A stretch of 64,000 nucleotides of DNA. Origin: Anisus vortex (lineage: Eukaryota > Mollusca > Gastropoda > Planorbidae). Within the stretch, counting starts at the first letter, position 1. Each line of letters starts with the position of its first letter. Position numbers and translations under genes: made by a program. Of this stretch, positions 53,845-63,930 are shown piece by piece. The notes beneath the pieces were generated by a model, which did not search any database, was not told the origin of the DNA, and worked only from the letters and a program-made list of their open reading frames with translations. The stretch covers positions 48,184,818 through 48,248,817 of the forward strand of contig OX421497.1 of NCBI GenBank assembly GCA_949126835.1, read 5' to 3'.

Positions 53845-56800
53845 GTAAGTTGTTTTTTATGCAAGCTTAAAAAAACAATGCAAGCTTTGTAAAAAAAATT
53901 TAACCATTTCATGAAAGTATGTTTGTTTTGGTATCACTTTTTAATTTAATGTCTTTCTAAAATATTTGTTGTTATTTTTATTTAAATTGTAATTACAATT
54001 CTCTACATCTGTTCACATTTATTGAAATGTTTATTCATACTTTCATTGATGTCAAGGACACGGTGATAGCGTCAAATGTTTCTTCTGTGATGGTGGCTTG
54101 CGCAATTGGGAACCGAATGATGATCCTTGGCGGGAACATGCCAGGTGGTTCCCTCGGTGCCCCTACGTGAAGCAGTCCAAAGGTCTTGCATTCATCGATA
54201 ATGTTTTGAAGGATGTCAATCTAACGGTCAGTAATACAATTTTCTCAGCTTAAATTCTATTGAATAGTTTTTAACAATTTAAGAATCAAACTATTTGTGT
54301 TAACTTTAGTTCTGAAGGAATCATATAATTGTGTAGACTTTAGTTCTGAAGGAATCATATTAATATAATTGTGTAGACTTTAGTTCTGAAGGAATCATAT
54401 TAATATAATTGTGTAGACTTTAGTTCTGAAGGAATCATATTAATATAATTGTGTAGACTTTAGTTCTGAAGGAATCATATAATTGTGTAGACTTTAGTTC
54501 TGAAGGAATCATATAATTGTGTAGACTTTAGTTCTGAAGGAATCATATAATTGTGTAGACTTTAGTTCTGAAGGAATCATATAATTGTGTAGACTTTAGT
54601 TCTGAAGGAATCATATAATTGTGTAGACTTTAGTTCTGAAGGAATCATATAATTGTGTAGACTTTAGTTCTGAAGGAATCATATAATTGTGTAGACTTTA
54701 GTTCTGAAGGAATCATATAATTGTGTAGACTTTAGTTCTGAAGGAATCATATAATTGTGTAGACTTTAGTTCTGAAGGAATCATATAATTGTGTAGACTT
54801 TAGTTCTGAAGGAATCATATAATTGTGTAGACTTTAGTTCTGAAGGAATCATATAATTGTGTAGACTTTAGTTCTGAAGGAATCATATAATTGTGTAGAC
54901 TTTAGTCTCAATGTTTTTTTGATTGAGTAAGTGTTGCATGTTGATGAAATTATCAACCAAATGCATTGTATAAAATGCAGTTATTTGAAATACTCTGGAT
55001 ATCGTTCATCCCATATCTTCTTTTTCTTCTTGGTTTATCTATAGAGTACTGCTATACATAAAGTTCCCTATGCTGTAGTTGCATAATACTGTTGCACATA
55101 AAGTTCCCTATGCTGTAGTTGCATAATACTGTTGCACATAAAGTTCCCTATGCTGTAGTTGCATAATACTGTTGCACATAAAGTTCCCTATGCTGTAGTT
55201 GCATAATACTGTTGCACATAAAGGTCCCTATTCTGTAGCTACATAATACTGTTGCACATATGTTTCCTGTGCTGTTGCTGCATAATGTATTTGGGTATGA
55301 ATTAAAATCAGACTGAGCTACCAATGATAAAAATCTTTTTGTCTCTTTTTACTTTGAAATGTTGCCATTAACCTTTAGGATTGTTGCCCTTTTTATTTCT
55401 CCTTATTGATTCAGTCTTTTGAAAAAGGCAGAAAATTTTAAAGAAAAGAATGTTAGGAATTAACTTATTTCATCAATTATTTTTTTTGCTTTGTAAATTA
55501 TACAATGTGATCAATTTAGACGTAAAGAATGTCACAGAAAAAAATATCTCCTTCCCCTGTTTATCTATGTTGATCTTCTCTTGTCCACAAGTCTCTGCAT
55601 TCTTTGCTGACTTTTGATGTGGACAGCCCCATGTAGTTACATTTACAGTAGTTCCTGATATGACATAGTTAGTTGCAGCAGGGAAACAATTTTTGAAAAG
55701 TCTAAAGCTCTGATCATCACAATGATGGCTTGTTTTATGACATTTTTTTTCTTAACCTACTCTTCCAATGTATTTAAAAGGTTCTCAAATGTTTCTCTAG
55801 GACTACCAGACAGCCTCTGTGGATGAGACGGAGCTAAAGAATGTTGCTAAAGCCAGTGGTACGTAAATACAACATCATGCCTGTTTCCGTAATAACAAAC
55901 TATTTTGTGTAAACAGAAAGATTGCTTGCATAGATTTAGAGAACACTTTACCCTTTGCCCTCCAAGACAACTAGGAGCTATATTCCATGGTTCATTGCTT
56001 GCATAGATTTAGAGAACCCTTTACCCTTTGCCCTCCAAGACAACTAGGAGCTATATTCCATGGTTCATTGCTTGCATAGATTTAGAGAACCCTTTACCCT
56101 TTGCCCTCCAAGACAACTAGGAGCTATATTCCATGGTTCATTGCTTTGCTACTAACAACATTCTCCTTGATGCTGACCTGGTTTGTAATCTAGTGCTAAA
56201 CATGTATGGAGCAAGTTCCTGAAGTAATCTAGTACTAAACATGTATGGAGCAAGTTCCTGAAACAAACCAAACTGCAAAAGCAACATCAGTGTTGATGTA
56301 GTTTATATGTAATTTTACAGATTTAAAAAAAATGGTAACAAAAAAGGTCATGTATCAGCCTATCTATAAATAGATGCAAAAAATATATTTTCTTGGTCAA
56401 TAACTGTAGTTCTTAATTAAAGTTACTCCTTGGGCTGAGGAAGCAATGTTCACCCACTCTCTCAACTCTCTGCCTCATCATACAAGGAGATGTGTGTGTG
56501 GCCAGCATATAATGACCAGCCATGTGTGTGTGGCCAGCATATAATGACCAGCCATGTGTGTGTGGCCAGCATATAATGACCAGCCATGAGTGTTGGCAGC
56601 ATATAATGACCAGCCATGAGTGTTGGCAGCATATAATGACCAGCCATGTGTGTGTGGCCAGCATATGAAGACCAACCATGTGTGTGTGGCCAGCATATAA
56701 TGACCAGTCATGTGTGTGTGGCCAGCATATAAAGGCCAGTCATGTGTGTGGCCAGCATATAATGACCAGTCATGTGTGTGGCCAGCATATGAAGACCAGC

Positions 56801-59800
56801 CATGTGTGTGTGGCCAGCATATAAAGGCCAGTCATGTGTGTGGCCAGCATATAATGACCAGCCATGTGTGTGGCCAGCATATAATGACCAGCCATGTGTG
56901 TGACCAGCATATAATGACCAGTCATGTGTGTGGCCAGCATATAATGACCAGCCATGTGTGTGGCCAGCATATAATGACCAGCCATGTGTGTGGCCAGCAT
57001 ATAATGACCAGCCATGTGTGTGACCAGCATATAATGACCAGTCATGTGTGTGGCCAGCATATAATGACCAGCCATGTGTGTGGCCAGCATATAATGACCA
57101 GCCATGTGTGTGACCAGCATATAATGACCAGTCATGTGTGTGGCCAGCATATAATGACCAGCCATGTGTGTGGCCAGCATATAATGACCAGCCATGTGTG
57201 TGGCCAGCATATAATGACCAGCCATGTGTGTGGCCAGCATATAATGACCAGTCATGTGTGTGGCCAGCATATAATGACCAGCCATGTGTGTGGCCAGCAT
57301 ATGATGACCCGCCACCTTTACTTTTCCCCAAATCTAATATCAGGTCCTTGCCAAATTTGGGGGTAGACACAGATTAGAAGCATCCAGTTCTGGGGAGGGT
57401 GGGGGGGAATATCCCATATTGTAGTTAAGAATGTAATGGTAGCTGTAATTTATTTTAATGTATTTGTTATATGCATTAATACATGTATAATGTATATCAC
57501 TCACATCCCTTACCTATTTCCACACCGAAACATTCACATTTATGGTACTTAACCTGTAATTGAACCATGTCAAATCTTACAGCACAAAGAGATATTGATC
57601 CCAGAGAGATTACTGCCAGGATGGACAGCCCTATAGTTAAGGCTGTTCTCAATATGGACATTCCGAAACCTAGAGTCAAAGACGCCATCAAGTCAAGACT
57701 AGCAGAGAACGGTAAGATTTTCACTTTTGTTTTGCATGCAATAGATAAGTGCAAGCTAAGCATTTGATATGAACTTTATTCACAAATAAGTGCAAGCTAA
57801 GCATTTGATATGAACTTCACTCACAAATAAGTGCAAGCTAAGCATTTGATATGAACTTCAGTCACAATAAGTGCAAGCTAAGCATTTGATATGAACTTCA
57901 GACACAATAAGTGCAAGCTAAACATTTGTTCAGAACTACAGACACAATAAGTGCAAGCTAAACATTTGTTCAGAACTACAGACACAATAAGTGCAAGCTA
58001 AACATTTGTTCAGAACTACAGACACAATAAGTGCAAGCTAAACATTTGTTCAGAACTACAGACACAATAAGTGCAAGCTAAACATTTGTTCAGAACTTCA
58101 GACACAATAAGTGCAAGCTAAACATTTGTTCAGAACTACAGACACAATAAGTGCAAGCTAAACATTTGTTCAGAACTACAGACACAATAAGTGCAAGCTA
58201 AACATTTGTTCAGAACTACAGACACAATAAGTGCAAGCTAAACATTTGTTCAGAACTACAGCCACAATAAGTGCAAGCTAAACATTTGTTCAGAACTACA
58301 GACACATTAAGTGCAAGCTAAACATTTGTTCAGAACTTCAGACACAATAAGTGCAAGCTAAATATTTGTTCAGAACTTCAGACACAATAAGTGCAAGCTA
58401 AACATTTGTTCAGAACTTCAGACACAATAAGTGCAAGCTAAACATTTGTTCAGAACTTCAGACACAATAAGTGCAAGCTAAATATTTGTTTCCAGGTGAA
58501 GACTTTACAAGTGCTGAGGCTCTACTGGAAGCAATCTTCAGCTCAGGCGGCAGTTCCATTGAAAGTCCCGACAATTGTCAAGAATCTTCGAACAAAGAAA
58601 AAGAATTCCTTTCAGGCGGAACAGAAAATCAAGGTGAGGAACTCATTTCTACAGTACTTATATATTCTTCATTGTCTTTCTGGGCAAGGCATGCCACAGA
58701 TTATTCTGTGATGGCACAGATAATGTAACTATGTCCCCTGAGTTTATATAAAAAGGCTAGTCTACAGTCTAGTATCTGAGGAAAGCTAGTCTATTCAAAG
58801 GCTAGTCTACAGTCTAGTATCTGAGGAAAGCTTGTCTATTCAAAAGCTAGTCTAGAGTCTAGTATCTGAGGAAAGCTAGTCTATTCAAAGGCTAGTCTAC
58901 AGTCTAGTATCTGAGGAAAGCTAGTCTATTCAAAGGCTAGTCTACAGTCTAGTATCTGAGGAAAGCTAGTCTATTCAAAGGCTAGTCTACAGTCTAGTAT
59001 CTGAGGAAAGCTAGTCTATTCAAAGGCTAGTCTACAGTCTAGTATCTGAGGAAAGCTAGTCTATTCAAAGGCTAGTCTACAGTCTAGTATCTGAGGAAAG
59101 CTAGTCTATTCAAAGGCTAGTCTACAGTCTAGTATCTGAGGAAAGCTAGTCTATTCAAAGGCTAGTCTACAGTCTAGTATCTGAGGAAAGCTAGTCTATT
59201 CAAAGGCTAGTCTACAGTCTAGTATCTGAGGAAAGCTAGTCTATTCAAAGGCTAGTCTACAGTCTAGTATCTGAGGAAAGCTAGTCTATTCAAAGGCTAG
59301 TCTACAGTCTAGTATCTGAGGAAAGCTAGTCTATTCAAAGGCTAGTCTACAGTCTAGTATCTGAGGAAAGCTAGTCTATTCAAAGGCTAGTCTACAGTCT
59401 AGTATCTGAGGAAAGCTTGTCTATTCAAAAGCTAGTCTAGAGTCTAGTATCTGAGGAAAGCTAGTCTATTCAAAGGCTAGTCTACAGTCTAGTATCTGAG
59501 GAAAGCTAGTCTATTCAAAGGCTAGTCTACAGTCTAGTGAGGAAAGCTAGTCTATTCAAAGGCTGATCTTCAGTCTAGTATCCGAGGAAAGCTAGTCTAT
59601 TCAAAGGCTAGTCTACAGTCTAGTATCTGAGGAAAGCTAGTCTATTCATTTTTTGTTGAAATGTGAAGTTATCAATATCTATATACCTACATATATAGTT
59701 TATATACCTACATATAGTCTATATACCTACATATATGGTCTATATACCTACATATATAGTCTATATACCTACATATATGGTCTATATACCTACATATATA

Positions 59801-62123
59801 GTCTATATACCTACATATATGGTCTATATACCTACATATATGGTCTATATACCTACATATATGGTCTATATACCTACATATATGGTCTATATACCTACAT
59901 ATATGGTCTATATACCTACATATATGGTCTATATACCTACATATATGGTCTATATACCTACATATATGGTCTATATACCTACATATATGGTCTATATACC
60001 TACATATATGGTCTATATACCTACATATATGGTCTATATACCTACATATATGGTCTATATACCTACATATATGGTCTATATACCTACATATATGGTCTAT
60101 ATACCTACATATATGGTCTATATACCTACATATATGGTCTATATACCTACAGATATGGTCTATATACCTACATATATGGTCTACATACCTACATATATGG
60201 TCTATATACCTACATATATAGTCTATATACCTACATATATGGTCTATATACCTACATATATAGTCTATATACCTACATATATGGTCTATATACCTACATA
60301 TATGGTCTATATACCTACATATATGGTCTATATACCTACATATATGGTCTATATACCTACATATATGGTCTATATACCTACATATATGGTCTATATACCT
60401 ACATATATAGTCTATATACCTACAGATATGGTCTATATACCTACATATATGATCTATATACCTACATATATGGTCTATATACCTACATATATGGTCTATA
60501 TACCTACATATATGGTCTATATACCTACATATATGGTCTATATACCTACATATATGATCTATATACCTACATATATGATCTATATACCTACATATATGAT
60601 CTATATACCTACATATATGGTCTATATACCTACATATATGGTCTATATACCTACATATATGATCTATATACCTACATATATGGTCTATATACCTACATAT
60701 ATGGTCTATATACCTACATATATGGTCTATATACCTACATATATGGTCTATATACCTACATATATGGTCTATATACCTACATATATGGTCTATATACCTA
60801 CATATATGGTCTATATACCTACATATATGGTTTATATATCTACATATATGGTCTATATACCTACATATATGGTCTATATACCTACATATATGGTCTATAT
60901 ACCTACATATATGGTCTATATACCTACATATATGGTCTATATACCTACATATATGGTCTATATACCTACATATATGGTCTATATACCTACATATATGGTC
61001 TATATACCTACATATATGGTCTATATACCTACATATATAGTCTATATACCTACATATATGGTCTATATACCTACAGATATGGTCTATATACCTACATATA
61101 TGGTCTATATACCTACATATATGATCTATATACCTACATATATGGTCTATATACCTACATATATGGTCTATATACCTACCTATATGGTCTATATACCTAC
61201 CTATATGGTCTATATACCTACATATATGGTCTATATACCTACATATATGGTCTATATACCTACATATATGGTCTCTATACCTACATATATAGTCTATATT
61301 CATCAATATTTACTAGCTGTCCCGCCCCTCCAGATTATTGAACAGGAATACAAGGCAGACCCCCTGAAGTCTGAAGGCTTAGTGAGGACTCAAGAAAGAA
61401 ATATATAAGATTCAAACTGTTTAGTTTTTGAGCGTCAAATTTGAAGTAAAGCTATTTCATCACATTAGAAGTTCCAATAGAACTCTTTTATTTTTTTACT
61501 GAGAGCTGGGATGAGTTATTTCCCTTTACTGACTACCCAAGGGAATCAACTCATGGTGAGAAAAAAAGGGGAAAGCCTGAATCATCCCATCCGCAGGTTG
61601 CAAGATCAATATAAACTGTTGATCTGTCTCCAGGACTCTTTGCACTTGTATCAAACTTTGACCTGGCAAAGAGTGTGCCAAAATAGGGCAATGGGCAGTT
61701 CTGACTAATGTCACTTTGTGAGACCCAGGGGCACAGACCTGGTTAAAAAAAATTCTAGCCTTCACCCAGCATTCAAACTCAAGACCTTTGGCACAACAGC
61801 CGAAGTGCACTGTTGCTCGGCCACTGTATCCCCCGTCAGTTTAAAGTATTGCTTTGTATAAGTTGTTATTTTTTTCAATCACCATCAACCTCTACAATTA
61901 TCTGAACAAAAATATCTCCATGTTGTTTGTAGATTCCTTGAAACTGATGGAAGAAAAGTTGAAAGAACAAAGACAGTGCAAGATTTGTATGGACGAGGAA
62001 ATGTGCGTCGTCTTTCTGCCGTGTGGTCACCTGGTTTGCTGCTCCACGTGTGCACCGGCGTTGAATTTGTGCCCGATTTGTCGAGCCAGAATTAGAGGAA
62101 CAGTGCGCACATATTTTTCCTAA
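52716..62123 (+). CDS. Inhibitor of apoptosis protein (XIAP/BIRC2-like), BIR x3 - UBA - RING
   Basis: Probable E3 ubiquitin ligase restraining caspases and immune signalling. Exons: 52716-53844, 54057-54226, 55801-55858, 57583-57711, 58496-58633, 61933-62123; all GT-AG, phases consistent, 604 residues. BIR1 zinc ligands C52, C55, H72, C79. BIR2 C297, C300, H317, C324. BIR3 C384, C387, H404, C411, with [16 protein letters not shown] and RWFPRC like the peptide-binding groove of XIAP BIR3. UBA about 465-515 ([32 protein letters not shown]). RING C557, C560, C572, H574, C578, C581, C588, C591, ending RTYFS as in other IAPs. No CARD. A Ser/Thr/Pro-rich linker of about 170 residues separates BIR1 and BIR2. 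Orthology to XIAP rather than BIRC2/3 is undecided. Confidence 0.94.
54057..54226 (+). CDS. IAP exon 2 (rest of BIR3)
   Basis: Acceptor gatgtcaag, donor gtcagt. Encodes [17 protein letters not shown] through [16 protein letters not shown] with all four zinc ligands. Confidence 0.93.
54299..54905 (+). repeat. 34-bp minisatellite, IAP intron 2
   Basis: About 17 units of aatcatataattgtgtagac followed by tttagttctgaagg; three units carry an extra ttaatat. Begins about 70 bases after the exon-2 donor. Confidence 0.96.
55040..55265 (+). repeat. 40-bp minisatellite, IAP intron 2
   Basis: About five and a half units of actgttgcacataaagttcc followed by ctatgctgtagttgcataat. Confidence 0.94.
55266..55800 (+). 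other. End of IAP intron 2
   Basis: AT-rich unique intron sequence; nothing recognised. Confidence 0.5.
55801..55858 (+). CDS. IAP exon 3 (short linker)
   Basis: Acceptor tttctctag, donor gtacgt. Encodes [19 protein letters not shown]. Frame-consistent with both neighbours. Confidence 0.82.
55915..56268 (+). repeat. 73-bp tandem repeat (three copies) and a 38-bp doublet, IAP intron 3
   Basis: attgcttgcatagatttaga through ttccatggttc is present three times (about 55920-56145). agtgctaaacatgtatggag plus caagttcctgaa is duplicated at about 56190-56265. Confidence 0.92.
56490..57312 (+). repeat. 30-bp minisatellite, IAP intron 3
   Basis: About 27 units of gccagcatataatgaccagc followed by catgtgtgtg; some units have one extra tg. 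Variants aaggccag, gaagacc, gaccagc and gtcatg recur in a regular order, a sign of higher-order duplication. Long frames on both strands (about 220 residues) are by-products of the 30-bp period. Confidence 0.96.
57583..57711 (+). CDS. IAP exon 4 (UBA, first part)
   Basis: Acceptor aaatcttacag, donor gtaaga. Encodes [40 protein letters not shown]. Confidence 0.9.
57745..58495 (+). repeat. 40-bp minisatellite, IAP intron 4, running into the exon-5 acceptor
   Basis: About 18 units of acaataagtgcaagctaaac followed by atttgttcagaactacagac. The last unit, caagctaaatatttgtttccag, is the real acceptor; each unit has a tttgttcag look-alike. Confidence 0.96.
58496..58633 (+). CDS. IAP exon 5 (UBA, second part, linker)
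   Basis: Acceptor tttgtttccag, donor gtgagg. Encodes [19 protein letters not shown] and a polar linker. The acceptor is embedded in the last unit of the 40-bp array. Confidence 0.9.
58755..59648 (+). repeat. 45-bp minisatellite, IAP intron 5
   Basis: About 20 units of ggctagtctacagtctagta, tctgaggaaagctagtctat and tcaaa. A cttgtct/aaaagct/agagtct variant occurs at both ends (58830 and 59420), as if a block had been copied. Confidence 0.96.
59675..61300 (+). repeat. 21-bp satellite-like array, IAP intron 5
   Basis: About 77 units of ctatatacctacatatatgg plus t, 1.6 kb. The 7-codon period has no stop in three frames, giving apparent frames of 530-560 residues (YTYIYGL and similar) that are artefacts. 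Variants agt, gat and cagatat mark sub-blocks. Confidence 0.97.
61301..61711 (+). other. IAP intron 5, distal part
   Basis: An acceptor-like cgcccctccag at 61333 is followed by a frame that stops at once in the required phase, so no exon is called. No other feature seen. Confidence 0.5.
61712..61842 (-). repeat. SINE family B, copy 4
   Basis: gtgagacccaggggcacaga, cttcacccagcattcaaact (B-box position), gaccttt ggcacaacagccga and cgctcggccactg-like end follow the family order. Confidence 0.7.
61933..62123 (+). CDS. IAP exon 6 (RING)
   Basis: Acceptor gttgtttgtag. Encodes [19 protein letters not shown] through [19 protein letters not shown] at 62121. The last codons and stop form the first unit of the 3' UTR array. 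Confidence 0.95.
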
Positions 62124-62815
62124 ATATTGACTAGCACAAAGTTTAACTTATAGACTACTTTTCCTAAACATTGACTGATTAACACAAAGTTTAACTTATA
62201 AACTACTTTTCATAAACATTGACTGATTAACACAAAGTTTAACTTATAAACTATTTTTCATAAACATTGACTGATTAACACAAAGTTTAACTTATAAACT
62301 ACTTTACCTAAACATTGACTGATTAACACAAAGTTTTACTTATAAACTACTTTTCATAAACATTGACTGATTAACACAAAGTTTAACTTATAAACTACTT
62401 TTCATAAACATTGACTGATTAACACAAAGTTTAACTTATAAACTACTTTTCATAAACATTGACTGATTAACACAAAGTTTAACTTATAAACTACTTTTCA
62501 TAAACATTGACTGATTAACACAAAGTTTAACTTATAAACTACTTTTCCTAAACATTGACTGATTAACACAAAGTTTAACTTATAAACTACTTTTCCTAAA
62601 CATTGACTGATTAACACAAAGTTTAACTTATAAACTACTTTTCCTAAACATTGACTGATTAACACAAAGTTTAACTTATAAACTACTTTTCATAAACATT
62701 GACTGATTAACACAAAGTTTAACTTATAAACTACTTTTCATAAACATTGACTGATTAACACAAAGTTTAACTTATAAACTACTTTTCATAAACATTGACT
62801 GATTAACACAAAGTT
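62112..62815 (+). repeat. 48-bp array beginning at the IAP stop codon (3' UTR)
   Basis: About 15 units of aaactacttttcataaacat, tgactgattaacacaaagtt and taacttat. The first, shorter unit starts with the last codons and TAA of the gene (tttttcctaaatattgact), so the array lies in the 3' UTR. Confidence 0.96.
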
Positions 62816-63003
62816 AATGATATGAAAATGTCTGTATTTTTATTATATTTAAAAAATTTTATTTGAATGTATGTATTCCACCAAAATTGTATTTATTGTC
62901 TGCTGAAAATGTAGATGTCTGTCTATAGCCTGAAAGTAGAATCTGTTTACTATAACCATTGTAGTATTCACTGTAGCCATTGTCTTATTTCACTATATGT
63001 TTA

Positions 63004-63009
63004 AATAAA
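63004..63009 (+). promoter_or_regulatory. Candidate polyadenylation signal of the IAP gene
   Basis: AATAAA about 880 bases after the stop, beyond the array, followed by a T/G-rich stretch (gtactgtgtc). First AATAAA after the array in unique sequence. Confidence 0.5.
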
Positions 63010-63253
63010 TGTACTGTGTCAATTTATAAAAGTCATTGATAAACTCCATTATACTGTTCATCCCACTAAAGGAATTACTTTTCACATGAGTAGATATAGA
63101 CCACAGCTTACCAGATTAGTTTTAAGTTTCATCATTTGTACATTTCCATAATTATAGACAATACACTGACAATGTGCAACATTGGCATAGAATATTAATA
63201 ATAAAAAATGTACACATACAGGTAAAAAAAATTGTGTTAAGACTTCACGTGTG

Positions 63254-63560
63254 ATCTGTTGTCTATCTAGGTTTTTGTTCACTATAATAATAACTAAAGC
63301 CACTCAATGTTTGTTTGAAAAGAAGAGTTTAATGCTTGAACTTATGTATAATATAAAGAACTTCACTGGTGACTAAGCAGAAATCAACCACATAAAACTA
63401 CTAGAAGGTTAATTGTATTTATAAATAAATCAACCCATACTCTACACCAAAATCAAATGTGAAATAAATAACTCTACATGAACTAGGGAGACAATCTCAA
63501 ATACAACAGAGAAACTATTGTTACAAGCTATATTATTAAAGTCATTTCAGGCATTTGGTT
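63254..63560 (+). repeat. Dispersed repeat family E, copy 2
   Basis: Homologous to 18859-19345; see that entry. Lacks the three-fold internal tandem. Confidence 0.75.
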
Positions 63561-63754
63561 TGTTCTATAAATAAATAAAGTGATAACAAATGCTAATGAT
63601 GTCTTTACTTTGTCTGTGACATCATTGTATAATTATAGACATTTATAGAGCCTGTTAGTTCAATGATGGAAATATTATCTTATACATTGCAGACGCTCCT
63701 TCTATAGAGAAGATTATTGCCTCCTAGGCTCATCTGTGGTCCGAGTCTAGTCTT
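63561..63754. other. Intergenic, no gene recognised
   Basis: Unique AT-rich sequence between families E and D; the two families might belong to one longer element here. Confidence 0.35.
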
Positions 63755-63930
63755 GCATTTTTATTAATGTTTTAAATGATGTTAAGTTACTGGTTTTCCT
63801 GGTTTCTTCAGGCAACCCATTCCATGCCCGAATGCCACTCGGGAAGAAAGAGTACTTATATGCATTTGTTCTCGCATAGGGGATAAGGAAAGTATGTTTG
63901 TCTTTATGTTTATCTGAGATTTGCAAATAT
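63755..63930 (+). repeat. Dispersed repeat family D, copy 2
   Basis: gcaacccattccatgcccga, tgccactcgggaagaaagag and tatatgcatttgttctcgca match 11920-12103 closely, without the hAT insertion that splits copy 1. Confidence 0.75.

Noticed and set aside
56708..57370. Frames of about 180-220 residues with [10 protein letters not shown] or MTSHVCGQH repeats
   Set aside because: Artefacts of a 30-bp intronic array.
59653..61408. Three open frames of 530-560 residues (YTYIYGL, VYIPTYM, DHICRYI repeats)
   Set aside because: Produced by the 21-bp array; all frames are open on both strands, which is a property of the unit, not of coding.
61333..61408. Additional IAP exon after cgcccctccag
   Set aside because: In the phase required by exon 5 it reads D-Y-stop; direct joining of exon 5 to 61933 keeps the frame and gives the expected UBA-linker-RING order.
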